From Desulfovulcanus ferrireducens (GTDB lineage: Bacteria > Desulfobacterota > Desulfovibrionia > Desulfovibrionales > Desulfonatronovibrionaceae): 64,000 nt of DNA. Where the stretch lies: positions 1-64,000 of the forward strand of contig NZ_JAGUQP010000001.1 of assembly GCF_018704065.1 (NCBI RefSeq). The letters run 5' to 3'. Made by a program: the position numbers and the translations under genes. Shown here piece by piece: positions 36,019-45,034 of this stretch; the stretch's first letter is position 1, and every line of letters begins with the position of its first letter. A model generated the notes under the pieces. That model saw only the letters and a program-made list of their open reading frames with translations. It was not told the DNA's origin and did not search any database.

Positions 36019-36815
36019 TACCATTTATTTGGATCGGTGATATCTTCACCAAACCATTTTTTAGAAATTTCACCCAAAGTTCCATCAGCAACCATCAAGT
36101 CGATACCTTTTTGGATAACCTCCAATAATTTTTTATCTTCTTTACGAAAAGCTACCCCAAATGGTTCTTTAGTGATGAATCCGGGCAAGATTTTATACTT
36201 TCCGGGCCGAACTGAAATATAATAGCGTCCTGAAACGTTATCGACAACCATGGCATCAAGTCTGCCAGCCTCCAGATCCAAGAAGGCTTTGGGGTTGTTC
36301 TCATATTCTTTAACTAAGCCTGGCTTTACTGGTAGCTTTTTAACAGCTTCAAGGGCGGAAGAGCCTTTTTGTACCCCGATGGTTTTCCCTTTTAGATCTT
36401 TAAAAGTTTTGATTTTATCTTCATTGATACGGACTACAACAACCTGACCGTCCATAATATATGGTTTAGTGAAGTTAACTTTTTTGGCCCGCTCGGTTGT
36501 GATTGTCATTCCATTCCAGATGCAGTCAAACTTTTTGGCGTACAGGGAGTGAATAACTCCGTCCCAGGCAGTGGGCTGCCACACAATTTTGATGCCCAGC
36601 CTACGCCCAAGTTCCTCTGCCGCATCAATGTCGAAACCAGTCAGCGTGCCATCATCTTTGCGAAATCCCATAGGGGGAAACGCATCATCTAAACCGATTA
36701 CCAACTTTCCTTTGGTTTTGACCCGTTGCCATGAATTGTCTTCAGCAAAAGCTGAACTAGCCATGCCCAAAATCAAGATCATGGCCAAGAATTTAAAGAG
36801 ACTTTTCACGAACAT
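36018..36815 (-). CDS. Periplasmic amino-acid-binding protein (SBP family 3)
   Basis: Substrate-binding subunit of the ABC transporter, 265 aa. A signal peptide covers about 1-24 (ending SSAFA). The mature protein has the family-3 pattern: KGKLVIGLDDAFPPMGF at the start, then GFDIDAAEELGRRLG and a lobe with GKTIGVQKGSSALEAV. The ATG follows AGGAGG. Its stop overlaps the permease start, so the genes are translationally coupled. Substrate unknown; a polar amino acid is likely. Confidence 0.93.
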   Translation of the reverse strand: MFVKSLFKFLAMILILGMASSAFAEDNSWQRVKTKGKLVIGLDDAFPPMGFRKDDGTLTGFDIDAAEELGRRLGIKIVWQPTAWDGVIHSLYAKKFDCIWNGMTITTERAKKVNFTKPYIMDGQVVVVRINEDKIKTFKDLKGKTIGVQKGSSALEAVKKLPVKPGLVKEYENNPKAFLDLEAGRLDAMVVDNVSGRYYISVRPGKYKILPGFITKEPFGVAFRKEDKKLLEVIQKGIDLMVADGTLGEISKKWFGEDITDPNKW

Positions 36816-37005
36816 AACCTCCTAAAGTTACATGCTTTAATGTTAGAAAACTAAACAAAAGAAGTTTTTTAGTCCAACCCAGCTTAAGTTGCAAGTGTGA
36901 AATGGATGGTGTAACATTTTTTTGAACGAGAGCGGGGAAGAGTAAGAAGAGTAAAAGGAACGTTGACTATATTTAAACTTTACACTTTAATCTAAAGAGG
37001 GAGAT

Positions 37006-37188
37006 ATGACTACAATTATTCCGGATAAGAAGAAAGTAGAGCGAGCCATTAAATGGATAGACAGTGGCCTAAAAGAAGGAAAAGACATAGAACAGTTGTT
37101 GAGAGAGGTGGGTATGCATTTTAATTTGGGGCCAAAAGACGAGCAGTTTCTGTATGATTTTTATAAAAAAGAGAACAAAAGTAGATAA
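37006..37188 (+). CDS. Small basic helical protein of unknown function
   Basis: 60 aa, rich in Lys/Glu, no membrane segment and no recognised domain. GAGGGAGAT precedes the ATG, which argues that it is real. It lies 5 nt before lptF, so it probably heads the lptF transcript. I do not recognise it. Confidence 0.6.
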   Translation: MTTIIPDKKKVERAIKWIDSGLKEGKDIEQLLREVGMHFNLGPKDEQFLYDFYKKENKSR

Positions 37189-37193
37189 ATCTT

Positions 37194-38339
37194 ATGAAAA
37201 TCTTGATAAGAGAAAATACAAAAGAAATTTTTGTTATCTTTTGTATCTGTATCTTTTCCATTTTGTCTCTTCTGCTCATAGGCAGGATTTTACAGCTCAA
37301 AGATCTTTTTATTGGTCAGAGCGTAACGATCTTTGATTTGCTAAAAATATTTATTTTCTTGAGCCCGGCTTTTTTGATTTTACTTATTCCCATTTCCTGC
37401 ATGTTGAGCATTTTTCTCTGTTATTTACGCATGGCCACAGACAGAGAACTTATTGCCCTCCAGAGTGCAGGCCTTTCAATAAAAGAGTTTATATTGTCTC
37501 CGTTATGCTTTTCGGTTTTTTGTGCCGGTTTAACGGCCTTTGTCTCGTTTTATGCCCTGCCAACTGGAATGGATAAGTTCCGCCAGGTAACCATGGAGAT
37601 TATTAGAACCAAAACTCAGCTTGTTCTAAAGCCCGGGGTTTTTAACAGGGATTTCCCCGGGCTCACTTTTTTTGCCCAAAAGGTTGATCCTAGGCAGGGA
37701 AAACTAACAAATGTTTTTGTAGAAGATGCCACTAAAAAAGAGGCTGTTGTCAATATCTTGGCCCCAGAAGGAAGCTTGGTTACTGACTCTCAAAAAGGAG
37801 AAATGTATTTTACTCTATACAACGGACAAATCTACCAGCAAACCAGAGAGGATTTTTCAGTAATTAGTTTTTCCAAATATAATCTCCGTCTTAATCTGTC
37901 TAAGATTTTGGGGGGCTTTAAGCTTGATGATAAAAGGCCTGGGGAGATGTCTTGGCAAGAACTAAAACAGGCCCGGAAAAAATTTGCCCATAAAAAAAAG
38001 GATTATCGAAGAATTATAATGGAAATGCATAAGAGATTTGTCTTACCATTAGCCTGCCTTGTTTTAGGTCTGTTTGCCCTGCCACTTGGTATGTCTCTGG
38101 AAGGAGTTGGGCGTCAATATGGGGTTGTACTGGCTTTGGTTTTTTTTCTGGTTTATTATGCTATGTTTTCCATTGCTTTTAGTTTAGGGGAGACAGGAAA
38201 ACTTCCTGCCCAGATCTGTCTCTGGATTCCCAATTTCATTTTTACCTTTTTTGCTATCCTTGGATATTATCTTTGTTGCAAGGGGCGGGAGATGGCACTT
38301 TTGCAAAAATTTCGTTTTTGTATAAAGCTTAAAATATAG
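37194..38339 (+). CDS. lptF: LptF, lipopolysaccharide export permease
   Basis: Inner-membrane subunit of the LptB2FG ABC transporter that extracts LPS from the membrane and passes it to LptC/A. 381 aa with three N-terminal membrane segments (about 8-28, 44-66, 95-118), a large periplasmic beta-jellyroll domain (about 130-265) and three C-terminal membrane segments, the YjgP/YjgQ layout. It contains the DRELIALQSAGLS motif typical of this family. It starts 5 nt after the small upstream gene. lptG follows in the same direction, but 234 bp away because a repeat lies between them. Confidence 0.93.
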   Translation: MKILIRENTKEIFVIFCICIFSILSLLLIGRILQLKDLFIGQSVTIFDLLKIFIFLSPAFLILLIPISCMLSIFLCYLRMATDRELIALQSAGLSIKEFILSPLCFSVFCAGLTAFVSFYALPTGMDKFRQVTMEIIRTKTQLVLKPGVFNRDFPGLTFFAQKVDPRQGKLTNVFVEDATKKEAVVNILAPEGSLVTDSQKGEMYFTLYNGQIYQQTREDFSVISFSKYNLRLNLSKILGGFKLDDKRPGEMSWQELKQARKKFAHKKKDYRRIIMEMHKRFVLPLACLVLGLFALPLGMSLEGVGRQYGVVLALVFFLVYYAMFSIAFSLGETGKLPAQICLWIPNFIFTFFAILGYYLCCKGREMALLQKFRFCIKLKI

Positions 38340-38410
38340 AGTATTGTCTTGCAGTAAAATTAGAAGAGTGGATGATTAGATTTTGAACCAGCGATTTTCA
38401 CCCAAAGGGC

Positions 38411-38499
38411 GAGATTGCCACGAGCAGCCTCACTGCCTTCGCAATGACAATCCTGCCCCTGTCATTGCGACCTTAAGCTTTGCGGAACGAAGCAATCTC
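38411..38499. repeat. Intergenic palindromic repeat between lptF and lptG
   Basis: Nested inverted repeats: outer GAGATTGC (38411-38418) / GCAATCTC (38492-38499) and inner TCGCAATGACA (38439-38449) / TGTCATTGCGA (38460-38470). This is a widespread repeat type of deltaproteobacterial and other genomes. Confidence 0.8.
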
Positions 38500-38573
38500 A
38501 AAGTTTAAGCTGCAAAAAAATCGCTCAATTTAGGCTTCAAAAAGTAAACCGGACTTTTTACATAGGCATTTCT

Positions 38574-39641
38574 ATGGTTAAGACTTTACATAAATACCTT
38601 TTTCGCCAAAATATTTATTATAACTTTGTTATTTTATTTTCCGGTATTTCTATTTATCTTTTAATTGATGTCCTGGATAGGATTGATGATTTTATTGATG
38701 CCAAGGTAGGCTTCGGTGTTGTTTTAAAATACTATATTTTAAAACTTCCACTGATTATTTCTCAGATTCTGCCAGCTGTGTTTTTGTTAGCCTTGCTACT
38801 ACAACTGGCTCTTATGCATCGAAATAGAGAGATCCTGGCCCTGGAAGCATGTTCTATTTCTTTGAAAGAACTATTAGTTTTTTTTCTCGCCTACGCTTTG
38901 ATTGTGTGCTTTTTTCAACTTTTTTTTGCTGAAGGAGTGGGGGTCAAAGGTCTTAGATCTACAAGTCTAATATGGAAAGAACAGGTACGTAAAAAACAGA
39001 TAGCCAAAAGAAGTCTAAATGATTTATGGTTTAAAGATGGAGCCTATTTTATTCATGCGGGCAAATCCTGGCCAGCTCAAGGAAGAGGTGAGCACGTTAA
39101 AATATATGAAGTGGATCTTGAAGCGAATAAAATAAAATCAATAATCAAGGCCAAGACCTTCACTGTTCAAAACGGACAATGGGTGCTGGAGGATGTAGAG
39201 TTAATAAAACCGGAAACATTTACCAGAGCAAAAAAAGAGCGATTACAACTTGCTATTAAAGCGGATATGAAAGCCTTTTTGGCTACCAGTACAGGTCTGC
39301 CACCCGAATCCCTATCCTTGTGGGAATTGAAGGCCTTGATAAACAAGCTTAAACAAAGTGGTTCCAATGTTGAAGTTTTGCAGACAACACTCTACAGTAA
39401 ATGGTCGTATGCCTTTTCTATTTTGGTCATGACCATTTTAGCTTTGGCCCTGTCCACATTTATCAAAAATATTTATTTGTTAATTCTTTCAGGACTCGTC
39501 ATAACTTTTTTTTACTATGCGCTATTTGTTCTGGGAATAAGCCTTGCTCAAAAGGGGATATTACCCCCATTCGCAGGTGCTTGGTTGGGTAATATCCTTT
39601 TTATTTTTCTTGGGTCTTTAAAGATTGTTTGGCGAAAGTGA
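38574..39641 (+). CDS. lptG: LptG, lipopolysaccharide export permease
   Basis: Second membrane subunit of LptB2FG, 355 aa, same layout as LptF: three N-terminal membrane segments, a periplasmic domain (about 130-260) and three C-terminal segments. It contains HRNREILALEACSIS, the equivalent of the LptF coupling region. No strong ribosome site precedes the ATG. Order lptF-lptG is standard; the intervening repeat is the unusual element. The lptB gene is not in the window. Confidence 0.92.
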   Translation: MVKTLHKYLFRQNIYYNFVILFSGISIYLLIDVLDRIDDFIDAKVGFGVVLKYYILKLPLIISQILPAVFLLALLLQLALMHRNREILALEACSISLKELLVFFLAYALIVCFFQLFFAEGVGVKGLRSTSLIWKEQVRKKQIAKRSLNDLWFKDGAYFIHAGKSWPAQGRGEHVKIYEVDLEANKIKSIIKAKTFTVQNGQWVLEDVELIKPETFTRAKKERLQLAIKADMKAFLATSTGLPPESLSLWELKALINKLKQSGSNVEVLQTTLYSKWSYAFSILVMTILALALSTFIKNIYLLILSGLVITFFYYALFVLGISLAQKGILPPFAGAWLGNILFIFLGSLKIVWRK

Positions 39642-39712
39642 GGCCTGAGTTTAGGATTGAACGGAGAGAGTTCTGTCTGCTTTAGCAGAATTTGTTTTGG
39701 GTTCAGAGAATC

Positions 39713-40300
39713 CTATAAGCGTTGCAGGGCAGTAGATTTTAAGGTTTGCCACAATTTGTTTTTGCCTTGCCCGGTTTTGCTGGAAAAGAGTAAAGGAGGA
39801 TCTGCCAGGCCAAGTAATTCCTGCCAGGTTTTCTGGATGCTGTTTTTTTGTTTTTGTTTGCACTTATCAGCCTTGGTTAAAACAGGGATAAGTTTAAAGC
39901 CTATATTTTGAACATAAGAGGCAAGTTCCATGTCCATGGCTTGTGGACTAAGCCTGGCATCAATAATAATTACAACAGCCTTAAGCCACTCATTATTTTT
40001 GAAGTATTGCTCAATTAATCTGGCCCATTTTTCTCGCTCTTTTTTTGAGCAGCGAGCGTAACCATATCCAGGTAAATCTACTAGATAGAACTCTTCGGGT
40101 TGGACCAGATAAAAATTTAAACTGCGCGTTTTCCCCGGGGTGGAGCTGGTTTTGGCCAATCCTTTTCTGCCAGCGAGGCAATTGATTAAGGATGATTTGC
40201 CCACGTTAGACCTTCCAGCCAGGGCAATTTGGGGCTTAGGCATGACTTCAAGCTGATCAAGAGTATAAATGGTTTTTATGAGACTAAGTTGACTGTGCAT
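39713..40300 (-). CDS. engB: Ribosome-biogenesis GTPase EngB (YihA/YsxC)
   Basis: GTPase that helps assemble the 50S subunit, 195 aa. G1 motif GRSNVGKS (29-36), G3 DLPGYGYA (about 76-83) and G4 TKAD (about 141-144) are visible, with the family-specific GKTRSLNFY block. Cytoplasmic. The gene is convergent with lptG and divergent from the lipoprotein gene at 40508. Confidence 0.95.
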   Translation of the reverse strand: MHSQLSLIKTIYTLDQLEVMPKPQIALAGRSNVGKSSLINCLAGRKGLAKTSSTPGKTRSLNFYLVQPEEFYLVDLPGYGYARCSKKEREKWARLIEQYFKNNEWLKAVVIIIDARLSPQAMDMELASYVQNIGFKLIPVLTKADKCKQKQKNSIQKTWQELLGLADPPLLFSSKTGQGKNKLWQTLKSTALQRL

Positions 40301-40507
40301 TGTTTTGAGTTTTAAGTGTTGTAAGTTATTGTAAAAAAAATGTCTCTTGCTTTCTTGAGATGATTGAGGTTTGAGTTTATATGTGTAAATACAAAGTGTA
40401 AAGTGTAAGCGAGTGGACCCGCCCAGAAAAATGTACTTTCTGTTTTTTGGTTTGCAGCGATACTTTGCGCTATAATTTAAACCTTTAATTTTTAAACGGA
40501 GAGGGCC

Positions 40508-41326
40508 ATGTTTAGGTATTTATGTGTATCAACATGTCTTTTTTTTCTTATTTCCTGTATTCAGGTCAAGCCTGTTGGTAATTTTTTTGATCCAAACCTT
40601 GGATCTAATCCTATAATTGAGAAGGTTAATTTCGAAGTCACTCTTACAGAGCAGGAAATTGCCACTTACGAGGATGTGAAAACTGCTTTTTGGGATAAAG
40701 CCACTCACAAAGGCATCGAATTGCTTATGCGTAAGCTTATACAAAAACATATCCTGGTCAAAGGGTCAATCGGACAGGTGCCCCCTCCGGAGGATATTCA
40801 TTTTTTTCAGAAAATAGGACAGGTTTCTCCTTCCAAGCTGCCTGTAACAAACGATTTAGTCCAAAACTTTAGCTTTGAGCTTTCTTTTATTCCTGACTGG
40901 AAATTGGGCGGTCAGATCAAGAAAATAGAAGAAGATAGATATATTGCCGGAAGTTCGGACAGAGTTTTGGTGGTTTTGTTTGACTATTATCCTTTAAAAA
41001 CCCCGGCCTATTTTTTAATTGGTAAGAGGGTTGAAGAAGAGAATAACCATTTGGTCAGCATTATTGGGACGGGCAAACTGATTCAGGCCTTGGGGCCTGT
41101 GGCCAGAGCCAAAATAGATGATAAACATAGTGGAACTTTGGCCCAGGGGAAAATCTTGGAGACAACTCAAGAAGTTTTACCGGGGGATTTGATATTTTTA
41201 GTTACGGTCAAGGCTTGGGCTAAACCTGAACCTCAGACAAAAAAACAGATAAAAAGTGATACTAATGAGGTTGTGGTTGAGCCTAAGTTCATTGAAGAGG
41301 AACCTCTGCCACTTGAGAGTAAGTAG
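40508..41326 (+). CDS. Putative outer-membrane lipoprotein, unknown function
   Basis: 272 aa. A type-II signal peptide with lipobox LISC places the lipidated Cys at residue 17. The mature protein is mixed alpha/beta, with no recognised domain; the C-terminal tail (KPEPQTKKQIKSD …) is disordered and acidic. CGGAGAGGGCC precedes the ATG. It is 29 nt upstream of aroQ in the same direction, but functional linkage is unclear. I do not recognise the family. Confidence 0.7.
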   Translation: MFRYLCVSTCLFFLISCIQVKPVGNFFDPNLGSNPIIEKVNFEVTLTEQEIATYEDVKTAFWDKATHKGIELLMRKLIQKHILVKGSIGQVPPPEDIHFFQKIGQVSPSKLPVTNDLVQNFSFELSFIPDWKLGGQIKKIEEDRYIAGSSDRVLVVLFDYYPLKTPAYFLIGKRVEEENNHLVSIIGTGKLIQALGPVARAKIDDKHSGTLAQGKILETTQEVLPGDLIFLVTVKAWAKPEPQTKKQIKSDTNEVVVEPKFIEEEPLPLESK

Positions 41327-41355
41327 CTTGAAATCGTATACTATAAGGAGAGGTT

Positions 41356-41811
41356 ATGCCCGAATTTAAATTTTTGATCGTCAACGGCCCAAATCTTGGT
41401 TACCTGGGGCAAAGACAACCTGAGATCTATGGGTCTCAAGGCATGTCTTCATTGGAAGCGATGCTTGAGGAAAAACACCCGGACTTTAAACAGTTGGTTG
41501 AGTTAAGCATATTTCAGGCTAATGGCGAAGGACAGATTATTGACCGCCTGGAACAGGCATGGAAAGATAAGGTGGACGGGTTGGTGGTCAATGCCGGGGC
41601 CTATACACATACCAGCCTGGCCATTGCTGATTGTCTGGCCTGGATCAAAATTCCTTACGTGGAGGTGCATTTAAGTAATATTCTGGCTCGCGAGAGTTTT
41701 AGACATCAGAGTTTACTCGCCCAGAACAGTCTTGGGGTTATTGCTGGTTTTGGACTTATGAGCTATGTTCTTGCCATTGAGGCTTTGTTGGATCATTTAC
41801 AAAAAAAATAG
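41356..41811 (+). CDS. aroQ: Type II 3-dehydroquinate dehydratase
   Basis: Third step of the shikimate pathway: 3-dehydroquinate to 3-dehydroshikimate. 151 aa dodecameric type. N-terminal NGPNLGYLG (10-18; the usual form is NGPNLNLLG), catalytic Tyr25 in EIYGS, catalytic His in EVHLSNI near 105, and the Arg-containing lid. AAGGAGAGG precedes the ATG. It may share a transcript with efp, 134 nt downstream. Confidence 0.95.
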   Translation: MPEFKFLIVNGPNLGYLGQRQPEIYGSQGMSSLEAMLEEKHPDFKQLVELSIFQANGEGQIIDRLEQAWKDKVDGLVVNAGAYTHTSLAIADCLAWIKIPYVEVHLSNILARESFRHQSLLAQNSLGVIAGFGLMSYVLAIEALLDHLQKK

Positions 41812-41945
41812 ATGGTTGTGTAAAAAAACAGAATTTGCAATTTTCTCGATGAGGTATTTGGTCCAATTTGTTGAAATAAGATTTAAAACTGAAAACGTCT
41901 TGTAATCTCGCCCGAGCGTGATTCCAAGGCTATAAGGGAGGTTAG

Positions 41946-42506
41946 ATGCTTTCCACAACAGATTTTCGTCGAGGATTAAAAATTGAAATTGATGGTACCC
42001 CTTATGAAATTGTTGATTTTCTCCACGTCAAACCCGGTAAAGGTGGTGCGTTTGTTCGTACCAAGCTTAAAAATTTGCTTACCGGGGGAGTAGTTGACCA
42101 GACATTTCGCTCCGGAGAAAAAGTAGGCAAGCCAGATTTGGAAACCAGAGAAATGCAGTATCTTTATCATGATGGTTCTGGTTATGTGTTTATGGATCTT
42201 ACTACCTATGAGCAAATAAATGTTCCTGATGAAACCTTAAAGGAGAAAGGTGGATTTTTAAAGGATGGTCAGGAAGTAAGAGTCCTGGTTTATAATGGTC
42301 AACCCATTGATATGGATTTGCCGGCAGCGGTTATCTTGGAGGTAACAGAGACCGAACCAGGATTAAAAGGCGATACAGTGTCAGGAGCGACTAAGCCGGC
42401 TACCCTTGAGACAGGTCTTGTGGTCAATGTGCCACTTTTTATAAATACTGGTGATAAAATAAAGGTAGACACACGAACTAAAGAATATCTTGGAAGAGAG
42501 AGCTAG
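41946..42506 (+). CDS. efp: Translation elongation factor P
   Basis: Relieves ribosome stalling at polyproline stretches. 186 aa with KOW-like, OB and C-terminal domains. The conserved loop [10 protein letters not shown] has Lys32 at the tip, which is the residue that is modified in other bacteria. No modification gene is nearby. GGGAGG precedes the ATG. It lies between aroQ and ftsK. Confidence 0.96.
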   Translation: MLSTTDFRRGLKIEIDGTPYEIVDFLHVKPGKGGAFVRTKLKNLLTGGVVDQTFRSGEKVGKPDLETREMQYLYHDGSGYVFMDLTTYEQINVPDETLKEKGGFLKDGQEVRVLVYNGQPIDMDLPAAVILEVTETEPGLKGDTVSGATKPATLETGLVVNVPLFINTGDKIKVDTRTKEYLGRES

Positions 42507-42586
42507 GTTGAAAGAAGATTGGAAGACAAGAAAATAAGAGGATAAGAAGAGAAGCAGAAAACATTGAACATTTTACGAGATATAAA

Positions 42587-44749
42587 TTGAACGGTAACAA
42601 ATTATTCCGAGAAATCCTGGCCTTTTTTTTTCTGTTTCTTACCCTCCTTTTAAGTATCAGTCTGTTTACTTTTTGGCCCAGTGATCCAGGGTTTAACAGC
42701 TTTCCTGGTCCTGGGGCAGAGGTCCATAACCAGGCTGGCCTGATCGGAGCTTATCTGGCCGGCCTCTTTGTGGACCTTTTTGGTTTGGGCGCCTTTTTAT
42801 GGATTTTTCTTTTTTTATATCTGGCTCTTATCTTGTTCAGGTCAAGGCCCAAGCTTAAGTGGTGGAACTGGCTGGGAATAATTTTACTCTATCTTTCTCT
42901 TCTGACCTGGCTGGAGTTTCCCTGGTTTAAGCAGGTTAGTTTTTTAAAAGTTTCTGGGGGTGGATTTCTAGGAAAAACAATATTTAATTTAACCTATAAA
43001 TATCTGCGTTTATGGGGAACAATCCTGGTCACCCTTTTTACCTCTTTACTCAGTTTTCAGTTGATTTTTGCCTTTTCTTGGGAAGCTGTGGGCCAAAAAT
43101 TGCTTTTTAAGTGCGCAGATTTTTGGACCAAGATTAAAGAAAGACGGCCTAGAAAAAAGAAAATCAAATCGGTTTTTCGAAAACGTAAAGTGGATAAAGA
43201 ACAAAATGACTCCTCTGCGGTGGAAGTGAAAGAAAAAGAGACTAGAGCAAAGGTTAAGCAAAAAAAAGTCTATTCAAGCAAAAAATCTTCATCTAAATCA
43301 AAAGATTTTAAAGGTCACTACTTGCCTCCTGTTGATCTGCTCAGTTTACCTGAGGAGCAAGAAATCAAGGTTGATGAGTCTTATCTGAAAGAACTCGCAG
43401 AGAAGGTTCAGTCCTGCTTAGCTGACTTCTCTATCCAGGGAGAGGTGCAAAAAGTTCAACCCGGGCCCGTGATTACCATGCTCGAGTTTAAACCGGCTCC
43501 CGGGATAAAAATAAGTAGAATTGCCAGCCTAAATGACGATTTGGCTCTGGCCCTTAAGGCATCATCGGTCCGTATTGTTGCTCCTTTGCCGGGTAGAGAT
43601 ACTGTGGGAATAGAAATCCCCAATGTTCATCGTCAAACTGTTTTTTTACGCGAAATCATTGAGTCAAAGGTTTATACCCAGGGCAGAGCCAAGCTCCCTC
43701 TGGCTCTTGGTAAGGATATTCAGGGACAGCCCAGGGTTGCGGATCTGGCCAAGATGCCCCACCTTTTAGTTGCCGGTGCAACCGGGGCTGGAAAAAGCGT
43801 TTGCCTGAACAGCCTGATTTTAAGCCTGCTATTTAAATATGCTCCTGACGAAGTCCAATTATTGTTGGTTGATCCTAAACGGATAGAGCTATCAGTGTAT
43901 AATGATCTGCCTCACCTGGTGCACCCTGTGGTCACAGACATGAGTTTGGCCAAAACCGCTCTGGACTGGGCTGTATATGAAATGGAGAGGCGTTATGAGG
44001 CCATGGCTACTTTAGGAGTGCGTAATATCGAAGGATATAACCAGAAGCTGGCTTCATTTGGGCAAGATCTGCCCGAGCAATTCAAGGATCTTAAACCAAT
44101 ACCGTACCTGGTAGTAATTATTGATGAACTGGCTGATCTGATGCTTACCGCAGCCAAAGAGGTAGAAGTAAGTATTGTTCGTCTGGCCCAGTTGGCCAGA
44201 GCTGCTGGCGTTCATCTTATTTTAGCTACTCAAAGACCTTCCGTGGATGTGGTTACAGGCATTATTAAAGCTAACTTTCCTTCCAGGATAGCTTTTCAGG
44301 TTAGTTCCAAACACGATTCCCGGACTATTCTGGATGCGATAGGAGCAGAGTATCTCCTGGGCCAGGGCGACATGCTTTTTAAAGCCAGCGGAGGTCAGCT
44401 AATGCGCATACACGGTGCGTATGTTGGTGACCAGGAGATATCGGATGTAGTTGAATTTTGGAAATCCAGATCAACTCCCAGCTTTGAACTGGATTTTTCC
44501 GAGTGGAAATCACAGAAAGAAAAAAGTTCAGGCCCTGGAAACGGGGATGATCCAATTATCGATGACCCCAAATATGCTCAGGCAGTTGAATTTGTCCTTG
44601 AACAAGGCAAAGCTTCTATTTCCATGATCCAGCGCAGATTCCGTATTGGTTATAACAAAGCGGCCTTGTTTGTTGAACAGATGGAGCGCGATGGGATTTT
44701 GGGGCCGGCAGAGGGCAGCAAGCCAAGGCGGGTCTTAAGAAAGGGGTAG
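42587..44749 (+). CDS. ftsK: FtsK/SpoIIIE DNA translocase
   Basis: Septal DNA pump that clears chromosome DNA during division. 720 aa: four N-terminal membrane segments (about 6-26, 50-85, 90-112, 140-165), a basic linker (about 185-245), an alpha/beta motor with Walker A GATGAGKS near 397-404 and Walker B VVIIDELADLM near 510-520, and a C-terminal winged-helix gamma domain (about 650-715) that reads KOPS-like orientation sites. The start is TTG at 42587 with only a weak ribosome site. The short linker is typical for non-enteric bacteria. Confidence 0.94.
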   Translation: MNGNKLFREILAFFFLFLTLLLSISLFTFWPSDPGFNSFPGPGAEVHNQAGLIGAYLAGLFVDLFGLGAFLWIFLFLYLALILFRSRPKLKWWNWLGIILLYLSLLTWLEFPWFKQVSFLKVSGGGFLGKTIFNLTYKYLRLWGTILVTLFTSLLSFQLIFAFSWEAVGQKLLFKCADFWTKIKERRPRKKKIKSVFRKRKVDKEQNDSSAVEVKEKETRAKVKQKKVYSSKKSSSKSKDFKGHYLPPVDLLSLPEEQEIKVDESYLKELAEKVQSCLADFSIQGEVQKVQPGPVITMLEFKPAPGIKISRIASLNDDLALALKASSVRIVAPLPGRDTVGIEIPNVHRQTVFLREIIESKVYTQGRAKLPLALGKDIQGQPRVADLAKMPHLLVAGATGAGKSVCLNSLILSLLFKYAPDEVQLLLVDPKRIELSVYNDLPHLVHPVVTDMSLAKTALDWAVYEMERRYEAMATLGVRNIEGYNQKLASFGQDLPEQFKDLKPIPYLVVIIDELADLMLTAAKEVEVSIVRLAQLARAAGVHLILATQRPSVDVVTGIIKANFPSRIAFQVSSKHDSRTILDAIGAEYLLGQGDMLFKASGGQLMRIHGAYVGDQEISDVVEFWKSRSTPSFELDFSEWKSQKEKSSGPGNGDDPIIDDPKYAQAVEFVLEQGKASISMIQRRFRIGYNKAALFVEQMERDGILGPAEGSKPRRVLRKG

Positions 44750-44766
44750 AAGGTAAAGAGGTAAAA

Positions 44767-44930
44767 GAGTCTGTGGCCAAACCCTTACTTAAGTAGACAA
44801 TTTTTCATAATTTTTTCCAAGCCTGATTTCTTTCATGCTGGTGCAAATGCCTGGACCCAGCCCTTTGCAAGGCATTCAAGAAACCAGAATCTTTAATCTG
44901 GTGGTCAAAATGGGGTTTGGCCACAGACTC
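44767..44930 (-). repeat. Interspersed structured repeat, copy C (short form)
   Basis: Perfect 18-bp terminal inverted repeat GAGTCTGTGGCCAAACCC at 44767-44784 and 44913-44930. On the minus strand it carries GCATTTGCACCAGCATGAAA (within 44830-44850), shared with copies A and D. It lacks the inner stem module of about 150 bp that copies A and B contain. It lies between ftsK and comEC. Confidence 0.85.
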
Positions 44931-45034
44931 AAAAAGGCTAAAAGGATTAACTGGTTTTTATCTCTTTACAACCTTCTTAAAATTTTTGCCTTTTAATCTG
45001 TTTTAGCTCAAACCCTAAATCTTAAACAAGATGT